Under the pieces are notes generated by a model, which saw only the letters and a list, made by a program, of their open reading frames with translations, was not told the DNA's origin and searched no databases. A stretch of DNA of 64,000 bases, taken from assembly GCF_902459465.1 (NCBI RefSeq), contig NC_047063.1, forward strand, positions 21,993,055 through 22,057,054. The letters are read 5' to 3'. Positions 9,601-19,290 of this stretch are shown in pieces. This DNA is from Asterias rubens (Eukaryota; Echinodermata; Asteroidea; Forcipulatida; Asteriidae). A program made the translations under genes and the position numbers. How positions within the stretch are numbered: the first letter of the stretch is position 1; the number at the start of each line of letters is the position of its first letter.

Positions 9601-12600
9601 ATTTTATCATGTCTTTGTGCACAAAATTGGGCACAAAGACACCGCAGCAGTGGCGCGCGGCACCCATGGCAGCGCCCAGCACTTGCGCAACTGGATTGGT
9701 CTATAGAACGGTCAGACAGTAGGAGTGTTGACTGGGTCCTGTGTTGATGCATGCACTACATGATATCAGATTGCAGGGTGGTTGGCATGGTTTATCATTC
9801 AAAACCACAGTGAATGATGTAGAATGGTTAGACAGTAGGAGGGTTGACCATGTTCTATGCATTCACCAAATTAAATCAGATTTTAGCTGACAAAGTTTAT
9901 CGTTCACCACGTGGTAATAATAATAACAATGGATTTGGTGAGCACTTTATGCAAACCTCAAAGTGCTTTACATTAACACAATCAAATTACAGGCTGGCAT
10001 AGTTTATCTATCATTTAAAACTACAGTGGATGGTGTTGAATGGTTAAAGGAACAAGTTGCCTTGGAGCGGACGAGTTGGTGTATAAAAAGCGTTTGTAAC
10101 CGTTTGTTATAAAATGCACTTGGGTAGAAAGATGTTTTAAAAGTAGAATACATGTACAATGATCCACACAAACTTGCCTCGAAATTGCGTGGTTTTCCTT
10201 TTACTCCGCGAACTAACACGGTCGGCCATTTATGGGAGTCAAAAATTTGACTCCCATTAATGGCCGACCATGTTAGTTTTACTAGTTATGATTCCCACTA
10301 GACACCAGTCTACAATCTAGCCCGTCTTTTTTTTGTGTCTGCAGTTTTTCCAGCCGTTATTGATGCAGTATTTCACATATGACGAGCTGAAAGAGATTCG
10401 ATATAATGTGATTGAGAAGCATTCTCTACACACTAAGTATAACCTCGAACAAGACAAGGAGTCGTCTCATGAGAATACCTCAGGTAAGAAACTCATTAGG
10501 GTGTCGCCATCTTGACTATCTACCGTTCAAAGCCATGTAACCATGCCGATGCTGGAGGAAGAAAGAAATGGAGGTAGAAAGAAATAATCTGCATTGTGTT
10601 CAATTCTGGCGTTTTTTTTTTTTTTTTTTCCAATAACATCTGGGAGGTTCTTGGGCTAGATTAACGGGTGAACCCAGGCCAACAAGCCAATTTCAGGAAT
10701 GTTCACAAGTAAAATGAGTTATTTGTCGACCTAGGTAATTTAAGAAGAAACAAATTATACATTTGAAAAGAGCATTCTCTACTTACATACTGTTAAAACC
10801 CCATGTTGATACCACAGTTGGTTCAAAAGTTGTCAAGGTAGACACTCCAAGAGGTGAGACAAAATGATACTTAAAAAAAAATGGGTTTTAAAGATGAGTT
10901 GATTGTTGAATTATAAGAGATGTTAAATTTGCATCGGGGAAAAAGAACTGCCTCATTAGGGTGTCGCCATCTTGACTATCTACCGTTCAAAGCTGGGCAA
11001 TCTCGGTAGTCTAGTTGGTAAGACACTGCTTTAGAATTGCAAGGGTCGTGGGTTCGAATCCCACCCGAGTAACATGCCTGTGATATTTTTTTCACAGGAC
11101 TCTGGGAAAGTACTGAGTATACAGTGCTAACACACCTCGGTGTATGGGTTAAAAACCAAAATTAATATTGATTATTGAACTTATGCGGCACGTTTTCTTT
11201 CAATTCAAATATTAACCCCTTTTTGCGGCACTTTTTCTTCAAATTCAAATATTAACCCCTTTCTGATGTTATTTATCAGAAAGGAAGTTGGCAATATAAA
11301 ATAAGATAAATTTTGCATTTTTAACATATTTGTGAAAATTTCACCCCCGTTTTGGCTTGTTTCTCCATACTAATATTTCTGAATAACAACTTGCCGTTTC
11401 ATCTCTGATATTTGCAATTGTATACAATTTTTACCAGCAGAGAAGGTGGATGGACTGAAAGAGGACGTTGAGGACAAGGTGACATGCAGGGTATCAGGCC
11501 TCCCATCGGAGACTCTCCTTCAGATCTTCTCCTACCTGAACCCTAAGGATCTCAGTCACTGTGCTCAGGTCTCCTCTCACTGGAATGAAATGGCACTGGA
11601 TGGATCATTGTGGAAGAATCTCTACCCAGTCAGATGGGCACAAGGTTAGGGCTGATACCATCCCTGATATAAGGCTGTCCCCCAAATGTTCCCATACTTA
11701 AACCCACTAACCCTACCTAAACCCTAAGGAGCTTCCCAAAACACAATAATAATCACTTACCTCGGACCTGCAGTCCATGGGCTCTTGTCATAACGCTGAC
11801 TGGCGAAATGTCATTCAGAATCATTTAAACATCATAGAGTAATGAGTCTGTAGGATTGAGTTGAGCATTACACTCCTTTGTATTCACAGGTGATTGGAGT
11901 TTCTACTTTGACGAATCGGACGCCGAACTCCAAGACATCCCTCCCGAAGACGACGAAGAAGACATCTACGTGACCAAAGATGAAGACGCAGACTTTGACG
12001 AATCGGAAGCGTCAGCGGACAGCGATGAGAAGAACAACCATGCAGTCAACCAATCAGTAACGAGTATCCGACGAGAAACGAAGATGCTGGAAGGGATCGC
12101 TAAATACCTTATTCCTGTGGTGGGTCACGGAGTGGAGAGATTGAATCTATCGCAGAGTAGAGGACTTAATAATGCAGCGGTAAGTGTCAGCTTGCTCCCC
12201 TCGCATGGCAAGAATGAGACATGTTTGCTTTGTGGTGTAAGCACTAAGGCTTTGCCTAAAACAAGGGACTGTAGCTATGGCCATTGCTGCCATTGCCAGC
12301 AGCAACAACATTGTAGAAGTAACTTGGACACGGCCTGCCAAGCCTGGAATTTGAACTTTGAGAGGGCAAGGCCATTTTCATTCTGCAAAGGGCACTTCCA
12401 ATAGAAAATCTATTGAAGTGGCACCAATGCCAAGGGCAACAGAGGCCAGGGCCTCCTTTTAATTTCAGGCTTGCCAGTATACCCTGGTGATTATTTTGAT
12501 AGATTTCAATTTTGTGTTCATTTTCATTTCATTAAAGGGTTATCAGACATGTACATGTATCTGGTTGCAGTGATAGCAAGTCAGTTGTATTGTTTAACTC

Positions 12601-15600
12601 AATATGCATAAACTATTGTTGATGTTGCTTTTAACTGTTAAAGACACTGGACACTATTAGTAATTGTCACAGACTAGCCGTCACAGTTGGTGTATCTCAA
12701 CCTATCCATAAAATAACAAGCCTGTGAAAATTTGAGCTCAATCGGTCGTCGAAGTTGCGAGATAATAACGAAAGAAAAAAACACCCTTGTCACATGAAGT
12801 TGTGTGCTTTAAGATGCTTGGTTTTGAGACCACAAATTCTAAACCTGAGGTCTCTAGATCAAGTTCATGGAAAATTACTTCTTTCTCAAACTACGTTACT
12901 TCAGAGGGAGCTGTTTCTCACAGTGTTTTATACCATCAACCTCTCCCCATTACTCGTTTTATGTTAATAATTATTTTGAGTAATTACCAATAGTATCGAC
13001 TGCCTTTAATCAAAATATGTATATGCAGCTTTATAATTCACATTTATTTATTTATTATTTACCCTTGCTGTGTTCTTATATACTGTATACCTATTACTCA
13101 ATCTTCTTTCAATGTTGTTTTGCAAATTAAGAGCACTGGAAATGTATTGGTTGCTGTTAAAGTGCAATTTTTCATACTACAAATATGTGTTTTAAAAGAA
13201 TCATTGAAAATGTCAAATTGGAGGTATTTGGGACATGTTCTTGCAAAATCAAACAAATACTTGAATTATCTAAACTTATCCAAAATGTTTACGTTTTGAT
13301 GTAACATCTAATTAAAATCAAACAATCGGCATTGTAAAGAGATTTTGCAACTCTTTCAGTGTCAGCCAATAATTTATACTGACCCTGATGGGTTCTTTTG
13401 TTTTAAAAAAACTACAAATCCAGTACTTTTTCTTTAAATTGGATGTTATGCAGGTTTACCGATTGCTGGCCAACACACCCAACTTGAAACATCTAGATTT
13501 GTCACTCACCAAGGTCTCGGATATTGCTTTCAAAGGGTAAGACAGAATTATTTTCCTTGTTTTTTTCTGCCTGTTTAGAACTTACTTTTTTTTATTTTTT
13601 TTTAATGCCCTTTGAGTGATCTTCTGGCCTTGGAAGAAATATATACAACTATCCAAACAAAATCCAAGTGCTTCATGTTTGTATATGTTGTTGTTTTTTA
13701 GTCTCAAGTTGAGTTCTTTTCAATTTGCTGCATGGCTGTAACTACTTGGCTCTTGGATTTGTTGTGTTTTTGCATTTTTTGGACTTAATGCAATTTTTTA
13801 TCTTTTTACTTTGTACACTGAATCGCTATTAGCTTTTGGCCACCTGTGTCATTTTGATTGTGTTGATAATAAATATACTAGAAATATTCTACAACTGAAG
13901 TTTTGTCAACAGAGGAAGAAGTAAACATAAACATAGGCACCAGTTGTTTAGGTGTAGGAAGAAACAGTGTGTGTGCTTGCTAACATTTTAATTTCATGTC
14001 ACATCTTTTCTTCTAGCATTTCATTATTTTTTTGTTTCCTTTCTTTTAGGCTTTGTGTGTTTTTACTGTGTCATTTTTACTGACTTGTCTCTTGTGATTT
14101 GTATTTTGGCCTAACTTTTGCTGTTTACTTAAATTTTTGCTTTTGTTTTTACATGTGAAGTGCATTGAGACCCTCGCATTAGGCACTCTATAAAAATGTT
14201 ATTGTTGTTGTTGTTGTTTTTATTATTATATTATATGGTTACAGTTTTCCCCTTGTTATTGTTTACATCATACCGGTCTGAAATATTTTGCATGTGATCC
14301 ATGCTAGCTTTGATACCTTCTAATTTAGTTAGTGAGATGCCAACAGGAAAACGTACAGTGTGTGTGTGAGTTTGAGTATGTGTGTACAGAGTGGTGAATG
14401 AATAATAGTATGTTCATCTGTACCATGGGTGTCCAGCTTAGGAAGTCAACCTAGGTCTTCCATCCTGTCTAGGAGCTGCTAATGTCAGTTTCAAATTTCA
14501 CTCCATAAGTTTAATTTTTCATTTTAAAGATGCTATGTCAGATTTTTGGCCGATTGAACCCAAAAAGGTATTTTGATGGGGGTCGAGAAAGTTACAAGCT
14601 TTCATTTGAGCCATTGCTCGAAAAAGTCTGCCAATTATAAGTAGCAGTGAAATAAAGTGCTCAAAATTAGTGTTTGTCGGGATCCCAACAATATATCACG
14701 TGACCAATTATTATGTGTTTTATAAGAAACGTTTAAAATTGTTGTCATGGTTCCTGACCATTAAAAGTAAACGTTATACTTTTTTCCGTCAGAGCGGGTG
14801 ATACTCTTTGAAACACCATTCACTCAAAAAAAAACAATTTTTTAATGTTTCGGGCCAAAAATCTGACATAGCATCTTTAAGACATTTATTTCAATTCCAG
14901 TAGATAATCATAATACCAATAACAAAGAACAGTGAGAGGATTAATGGAAATGGGGGCATAGCCAGAAAAGACTAAGCTTGTGGGACGTATACCTGGACAA
15001 CACAAAAACACAAATGATCTAACATAACAAGTGCAGTATGAGTATATGATTTGAGGCATTGCATGGTGAGGTATCAATATGTATTTGGTTTGCGGTAACA
15101 CAATGTGTGTATCTACTTGCCAGGTAGAGTATTATTGATATTTAACTAGGACAGAATAGACTCCATTATTATTATTATTATTAAACAAGATTTATATAGC
15201 GCATTTCCAAAGTAGACCAATGCGCTTTACAATAAAAATTGAAATTAAATACAATAGAAAGCAAATTTATGCACACACATAAAAAGCCCAAGAAACAGAA
15301 CATTAGAAGAATATGTGAACTAAAGTGGCTAAAGAGAGACGCAACTTAAAACAATAAATTAGGACAAGGCCTAAGGGTTAAACTAACAATAACATAGCGG
15401 GACATCACAATGAGGCGAACACTAAGAGAAATTATTGGTCAACTAAATAAATAAAACACAAAGTCTGTTTGCTACAAATGTAAAACTTTTCTCGTTTTAG
15501 ATTTGGCAAGAATGGCTCCGGACGGCAGCTGAAATATCTGAACCTCGCCGGATCCACCAGCATCTCCGACTCCACTCTGAGGAGACTCGCGGCTGCTATT

Positions 15601-17557
15601 GCACCCCCGATGGAAAAACAACAGCCAAAATGTGACAACACAAAAAGGTCTAATGAGATATCCTGCACCGGCAGTGAATGTAACAGCCATTGCCGTGGCA
15701 TGAACGCCAGCGACGAGTTACCGACCGACAAAAATGGCCGACCGATGGTGCGGTGCCACAAACACACAGTCAATGGATCAGAGATTGCTAACCCGACAAG
15801 TACTGTTACCAGACTGAGCAGTACTAGAGAGAGAATAAATGTTATCTTGAATGACGCAGATGTGACCCAGCGTGACGCTGATGTGACCCAGCGTGACGCT
15901 GATGTGATTCGCCATGACATGACTCAGTGTGACGCTGATGTCACATCTTACAGGACAGAGGGTGGTTTGAGCAATGACAGAGGTGCCATAGTGGCCCCAA
16001 GGACTTGTAGCTCCAACACCCACTCAATAAAAGACACTATTATTATTAATCAGGAAGGCAATGATACTGAGGGGCGGAGTCAATTGGAGTTCCTAAGCCT
16101 TGCTGGATGCTATAAGATCACTGATAATGGGCTAAGGTGAGATGGTATTAGATATTCTGTACCATGTTTCGTGCAGGGTTGATATTTATATCTACCTTTT
16201 AAAACAGCTACCTGAGCGGAATGTTTTCAACAGAAATGGTATTTTTACTTGTTTATAATGCACTTGTTCACCATTTTAATGTAATTTTGATATGTGTACA
16301 CTTCTGAACTTTTCGTAATTATCGAGTAAAAAATCAGGCCCCTACCTAAAGGTTTTTTGAAAACCTAAAAACACTTCTGCCGTTGAGAGCGTCAAAGGAC
16401 AATGCCGCTGACGTCATTTGTGGGAGCTTGCTTTGTTATACATCCACGCTGCAACAAAGCGGCTTTATCTACTTATGACGTTTTGAGAGTGATTACGTAA
16501 CGGGGCTTTTCGCAATTCTCGCAGAAAAGCTCTGGACAAGGGCATACAAAATTATTGTTTTTTTACACAATTGAAACCTATTTATAATCATATGACTAGA
16601 TTTCCTTATTCATCGCAAACATTTTAAGTGGAACTCAGCAAAGTTCACGACTTGACATTTTCGTTCAAGCAGGTCTTTAATCTGATTTTTTTGCCCTTGG
16701 GAAAAAATCAGAAAAACTTTGATTAAATAGACTTAAAAGTCCTCTGAAGCCCATGGCGTATGTACATGTAGGTCAGCCCTTGTACTCGATAAGCATTCCT
16801 CTTTTTTTTCAATGACCAATATCATGCCTGTTTATAGTGTCTATCATGAATACATGAGTATGCTGGATTTGCTATACAATGCACTACCAAGAGTTCTGCA
16901 TCAATGACTGGGTGAGGTCGTTTTTAAAGACACGAGGACGCTATTGGTAATTGTCAAAGACCAGTCTTCTCACTCGGTGTATCTCAACATAAACATAAAA
17001 TAACCAACCTGTGAAAATTTGAGCTCAATCGGTCGTCGAAGTTGCGAGATAATAATGAAAGAAAAAACACCCTTGTCACACGAAGTTGTGTGCTTTCACA
17101 TGCTTGATTTCGAGACCCCGGTAAAATTTTCGTCTCGGTAAAATTATCAAGAACCAGGCCTCGTTTGGTTTAAACCACTAGTTGAAAACCTCTTCACCAC
17201 ACTTTGATTCCCATTTAAGTGTATTTCACATAGGAACATTGAGTCCACTATTTGGTGATCAGGTGAATTGGGTCAATATGAAATTTGTTTTTTCTTCAAT
17301 AAATGTCATTTTGTTTGCGTTTTTGTAGATTGTTAGCCACTAATGGAGGGCTCCCTCATCTGAAGCATCTTGACCTATCAGGATGCCTCAACGTCACATC
17401 GGCTGGACTCAACCAGCTGGCAACGGTCTGTCACGGCATCGTTCAGGAGGAGTTCTTCTACTGTGATAACATTCTAGAGGGTCCGTACCCAGACACGGCC
17501 AGCGGCTGCCAGAATCTTCAGTGTAGTAACTTGGTGTGTTGCCGTAGTGGCGAGTAG
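3606..17557 (+). CDS. FBXL5: FBXL5: iron-sensing F-box/LRR subunit of an SCF ubiquitin ligase
   Basis: Nine coding exons: 3606-3689, 6473-6619, 8252-8446, 10345-10483, 11441-11644, 11890-12179, 13454-13536, 15501-16136 and 17329-17557, giving 668 aa (human 691). All introns are GT-AG and phases agree. Residues 1-160 form the hemerythrin domain. The di-iron ligands known from human FBXL5 are present: H15, H57, E58, E61, H87, H136 and E140. The F-box spans about 206-250 ([15 protein letters not shown]). An acidic stretch ([10 protein letters not shown]) follows. Leucine-rich repeats lie in exons 7-9, split by a long low-complexity insert in exon 8. The tail FFYCDN...GCQNLQC...CCRSGE keeps C638, C653, C663 and C664, matching the cysteines reported to bind [2Fe-2S] in the human protein. 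FBXL5 targets IRP2 for degradation when iron and oxygen are sufficient. The start has G at -3 and +4 and matches the family N-terminus. Confidence 0.96.
4050..5444. mobile_element. Foldback element with tandem-repeat terminal arms (TU-like)
   Basis: It lies in FBXL5 intron 1. The left arm (4050-4210) starts TACCGGACACTTCGGCACC and is an array of CAAACTCGGCACC-type units. The right arm (5276-5444) is the same array inverted (GGTGCCGAGTTTG units), ending GGTGCCGAAGTGTCCGGTA. The interior is about 1.07 kb with no transposase frame. Inverted arms made of short tandem units are the defining design of foldback elements, including the sea-urchin TU family. Flanks share only TA, or a loose TTAA a few bases out, so the target duplication is unresolved. 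Confidence 0.75.
5461..5613 (+). mobile_element. Small MITE with AAGGTTTATCGC ends, copy 1
   Basis: 153 bp bounded by AAGGTTTATCGC and GCAATAAACCTT, near-perfect inverted ends. The body is nearly identical to the copy at 5707-5865, sharing TTGTGGGAAGGAATATGGGG and GTTCAACAGCGCCCTCT. Confidence 0.7.
5707..5865 (+). mobile_element. Small MITE with AAGGTTTATCGC ends, copy 2
   Basis: 159 bp bounded by AAGGTTTATCGC and GCGATAAACCTT, a perfect 12-bp inverted pair. AAT sits directly on both sides and may be a 3-bp target duplication. Its twin lies 94 bp upstream, across a TTGAA-rich simple stretch. Confidence 0.72.
6681..6873 (+). mobile_element. Family D MITE
   Basis: It starts GGCCAAATTTCATGGAGCTGC and ends with the inverted GCAGCTCTGAGAAATTGAGCC. 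Internal blocks (AAGCACAACAAAATTATGCTT, ACCAGCCAAAATAC, ACTGGTATCCGGCT) match the copy at 43911-44106. It lies in FBXL5 intron 2. Confidence 0.7.
7026..7346 (-). pseudogene. LINE reverse-transcriptase C-terminal remnant
   Basis: The minus strand carries 106 open codons. The segment [19 protein letters not shown] is the conserved C-terminal motif (S/FFPR...VWNxLP) of many jockey/CR1-like non-LTR ORF2 proteins. No endonuclease or RT core is present, so this is a 5'-truncated dead copy in FBXL5 intron 2. Confidence 0.7.
7854..8228 (+). mobile_element. Family A MITE abutting FBXL5 exon 3
   Basis: It starts TTAAAGGTAGTGGACACT and ends AATAGTGTCCAGAGTCTTTAA. All internal blocks are present, including the GATTTCAAGACCTCA/TGAGGTCTCGAAATC hairpin. 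The right end lies 23 bp before exon 3, so the branch-point region of intron 2 must be partly or wholly element-derived. Confidence 0.88.
9167..9695. mobile_element. GC-rich inverted-repeat element
   Basis: The outer roughly 100 bp on each side are imperfect reverse complements: TCCAG...GCGCGCCACTGCTGCGGTG...TTTTGTGCACAAAGACATGA on the left, and the same inverted on the right, ending CTGGA. The interior is unrelated AT-rich DNA. It lies in FBXL5 intron 3. No transposase or clear target duplication is seen. Confidence 0.6.
9755..10040 (+). repeat. Imperfect direct repeats around a TTTATCATTCAAAA core
   Basis: Units of roughly 130 bp recur: TCAGATTGCAG...GTTTATCATTCAAAACCACAGTGAATGATG, then a GGTTAGACAGTAGGAGGGTTGAC tail, then weaker repeats near 9885 and 10000. 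The same unit flanks the element at 9167-9695 on its left (9110-9155) and returns at 18815-18995. Confidence 0.5.
10044..10278 (+). mobile_element. Family C palindromic MITE, left half plus central hairpin
   Basis: It starts TTAAAGGAACAAGTTGCC. The arm (AGCGTTTGTAACCGTTTGTT, AAAGATGTTTTAAAAGTAGA, CGTGGTTTTCCTTTTACT) matches copies at 19428 and 60994. The centre at 10211-10278 is a near-perfect hairpin of about 33 bp per arm, from AACTAACACGGTCGGCC to GGCCGACCATGTTAGTT. The right arm is missing. Confidence 0.75.
10491..10533 (+). repeat. Intronic 42-bp direct repeat, copy 1
   Basis: It starts 7 nt into FBXL5 intron 4, right after the donor GTAAGAA. It begins CTCATTAGGGTGTCGCC and ends CCGTTCAAAGC. 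An identical 42-bp copy lies at 10952-10993. Confidence 0.8.
10695..10860 (+). repeat. Dispersed repeat K
   Basis: It matches the reverse complement of about 21960-22085: AAAATGAGTTATTTGTCGACC, TATACATTTGAAAAGAGCAT and TGTTGATACCA appear in the same order. The copy type and its boundaries are unclear. Confidence 0.4.
10952..10993 (+). repeat. Intronic 42-bp direct repeat, copy 2
   Basis: Identical to 10492-10533. A tRNA-headed SINE begins immediately afterwards. Confidence 0.8.
10996..11165 (+). mobile_element. tRNA-derived SINE, type 1
   Basis: The head carries Pol III boxes: A-like TAGTCTAGTTGG and B GGTTCGAATCC. It folds as a degenerate tRNA with D arm GTCT/AGAC and T arm GTGGG/CCCAC. 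A non-tRNA body follows (CATGCCTGTGATATTT, CACAGGACTC, GAGTATACAGTGCTAACACA). The second copy at 46414 shares both head and body, which marks it as a SINE rather than a tRNA gene. Confidence 0.8.
11435..11440 (+). promoter_or_regulatory. Tandem CAGCAG (NAGNAG) splice acceptor of FBXL5 exon 5
   Basis: Two acceptor AGs sit three bases apart. Use of the first adds one alanine codon (G|CA) before the glutamate of exon 5; use of the second gives the reading used in the gene entry. Both keep the frame. Confidence 0.6.
12638..13009 (-). mobile_element. Family A MITE
   Basis: It is bounded by TTAAAGACACTGGACACT and TATCGACTGCCTTTAA, with the full block order in the minority orientation. It lies in FBXL5 intron 6. 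Confidence 0.85.
14140..14222 (+). mobile_element. LINE-type 3' tail
   Basis: It reads GTGAAGTGCATTGAGACC...GGCACTCTATAAAAATGTTA and then a (TTG)n run. Tails of this form, a GC-containing box followed by a trinucleotide run, close CR1/L2-like elements. No coding part remains. Confidence 0.45.
14524..14880. mobile_element. Family F palindromic MITE
   Basis: 357 bp with near-perfect inverted ends of about 26 bp: TTAAAGATGCTATGTCAG at the left and CTGACATAGCATCTTTAA at the right, extended by GGCC/GGCC. The interior is unrelated to family A. It lies in FBXL5 intron 7. Confidence 0.85.
15164..15240 (-). mobile_element. LINE/SINE 3' tail, minus orientation
   Basis: An (ATT)n run is followed by TTTATATAGCGCATTTCC and CAATGCGCTTTACA. 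This is the mirror of tails at 14140 and 43340. Confidence 0.45.
15853..15951 (+). repeat. In-frame 21-bp coding repeat in FBXL5 exon 8
   Basis: It encodes DADVTQR (499-505), DADVTQR (506-512), DADVIRH (513-519), DMTQC and DADVTSY (525-531). The first two 21-mers differ at one base. It sits in the hydrophilic insert between leucine-rich repeats, so copy-number change would keep the frame. Confidence 0.85.
16922..17120 (-). mobile_element. Half family A MITE
   Basis: The left end is TTTAAAGACACGAGGACGCTATTGG. Blocks run to the central hairpin and stop at GATTTCGAGACC; the other arm is missing. It lies in FBXL5 intron 8. Confidence 0.75.
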
Positions 17558-17568
17558 AGCCTGGGAAG
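17558..17568 (+). other. Candidate start of spliced FBXL5 3'UTR
   Basis: Eleven nt after the stop codon comes AAG|GTGAGGT, a good splice donor. With the acceptor at 21449 it would place a 3.9-kb intron in the 3'UTR. It is too close to the stop to be expected to trigger nonsense-mediated decay. RNA evidence is absent. Confidence 0.35.
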
Positions 17569-17626
17569 GTGAGGTACGTTTCTCTTTTCAATAATATTTG
17601 CTTGTCGAGTTGACCTACTATCCGTA

Positions 17627-18362
17627 CAGGGGTTTCCCTTAAAATAAAATTGTCAATAGCCCGCTGGGCGAGTCAACCAAAATTCGCGATCGCCCGCAAA
17701 AATTTTGAAACGAAAACAAAAATACAACAAAAACACAGAAGTGAAGCCCTTAAAATTGATTTTGGAGGGCTTTATCTTTTTATTAACTAAATTTATTTAA
17801 TTGTGCACAGTCTGCAGGCATAATGCCACAACGTGCCGCAATTCTTTACTCCGTTCGTTAATGTGTACAGCATTGAAGTCTAGTCAAGAAGATCATGAAT
17901 ATGGAATTATCAACAGCCATCAACGGCCAATCACAGCGTCAGGAATGTTGGTCAGAATGGACTTTGGAACGACTGTGCGTGTTGTGTATGTGCTGTGCAT
18001 ACTGCATGGACCAGTGGGCGAATGTGTACTGTGAGGATACTCCCATACTCGGCACGATGTGGTTTTTTCCATCGTGTTTTCAATGATTGTAAGTGTATTC
18101 CGAAATGAGCGTTACTACGATAGCAATTCAGATCCTGATCGCGGCCAAATTAAATTCAGCAAATATCTAGTATTGTCAGACTTATTATTTTCAAAGCTTT
18201 AGTAAAAGTTTTCTTTGGGATTTTGTCACTGCATCCTCATTTATATGTGAAAAGGAACAAACATTTGACTCGCCCGGCAGGCTAGTGAGAAAGCGTTTTC
18301 ACTCGCCCGCCGCTATTTTCACTCACATTTGGCAATCGGGTGACCGCTAATTTCTAACCCTG
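17627..18362. mobile_element. DNA transposon remnant with CAGGG/CCCTG ends
   Basis: 736 bp starting CAGGGGTTTCCC and ending TCTAACCCTG, flanked directly on both sides by CCGTA. Subterminal CTGGGCGAGTCAA and TTGACTCGCCCGGCAG are inverted. CAGGG ends suggest the hAT superfamily, but a 5-bp rather than 8-bp duplication makes this uncertain. AATAAA at 17643-17648 falls inside it. Confidence 0.5.
17643..17648 (+). terminator. Alternative FBXL5 poly(A) signal inside a transposon
   Basis: AATAAA, 86 nt past the stop codon. If the 17568 donor is not used, this would be the first canonical signal met by the transcript. Confidence 0.25.
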
Positions 18363-18386
18363 CCGTAGCCATTCAACCATTGGTGG

Positions 18387-18725
18387 CATGTCGTGGCCCA
18401 GCATTGTAGATTGCTGGACCCAAGCTCTGTTGCTGTCGGTAGCAGAGTGTGGGTTCATATACTGGTCATGTCACTTGTGTCCTTGAGCAAGGCACTTAAA
18501 CCATTTGCTTCGTAAAAAGTTGGAAGGTAGAGCATTCTGCTCTGCCAGCCAGGTTCCTTGTGGATGATGCCATGCCTCATCCTTATGGACTGTGAAGAGG
18601 ATACGCCTGTTTCGGCCCCAGGAGTAGGTGGCAATATGCCCCTGGTGGCAGTTGACTCGAGTTGACAGCCTTGCTCAGTTAATGTAGCCCTTGCCTTGAT
18701 GTGGCAGTCCTGCCGCTTGATATCT
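18387..18725 (+). mobile_element. tRNA-Leu-headed SINE, type 2a
   Basis: The head reads GTCGTGGCCCAGC...CAAGCTCTG...GCAGAGTGTGGGTTCA, followed by GTGTCCTTGAGCAAGGCACTTAA. The distinctive body (GGTAGAGCATTCTGCTCTGCC, CCTTATGGACTGTGAAG) recurs at 53655-53870. Confidence 0.7.
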
Positions 18726-18814
18726 CAAAAAAAACAAAATCATGGATTTGGTTTGATAGAACAAGTGTGTATGCACAACTATCTGGGCACAGTTGATGCT
18801 ATCAACTAAATGTT

Positions 18815-18995
18815 GCAGGCTGCGTCAATTTATCTATCATTCAATTCTTGTGAATGATATTGAATGGTTAACCAGTAGGAGGGTTGACTGTGTGTGGTGT
18901 AGATGCATTCATCACATTTACAGGCTGCAAAGTTTGTCTATAATTTAAAATTACATGAATGATATATTAAATGGTCAGACAGTAGGAGGGTTAAG
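18815..18995 (+). repeat. Direct-repeat units related to 9755-10040
   Basis: There are two units: TGCAGGCTGCG...TTATCTATCATTC...AATGGTTAACCAGTAGGAGGGTTGAC, then ACAGGCTGCAAAG...AATGGTCAGACAGTAGGAGGGTTAAG. Confidence 0.5.
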
Positions 18996-19290
18996 AGGCA
19001 GAGGATTATGAAATCCTCTGTGACCTTCACTTATTCTTACTGGCTTTCACTTAATCCAAATGACCTTTACGCCATTGGCGTTTACTTAATCATGTTGACC
19101 TTTACTACTAAATCATGATTTTAGCCAGGATGTTGAGATTTAACACCTGCATTGACTAAATAGATACTCTGCAATATCGCATGTATGTACCTGAAAGAGT
19201 GTACAATGGTTTTACAATTTTGACGACCTAAAGAAACTCGTATATTTCTAGCACCATGCGCCCGATACTTTCAAAAAATCATTTTCTACA

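Noticed and set aside
10996-11073. tRNA gene
   Set aside because: The Pol III boxes are good, but the acceptor stem is incomplete and the same non-tRNA body follows in a second copy at 46414, which identifies a SINE. The same reasoning applies at 43052 and 56253.
15432-15920. 162-codon minus-strand frame
   Set aside because: It is the antisense shadow of FBXL5 exon 8, whose sense frame continues the leucine-rich-repeat protein in phase with its neighbours.
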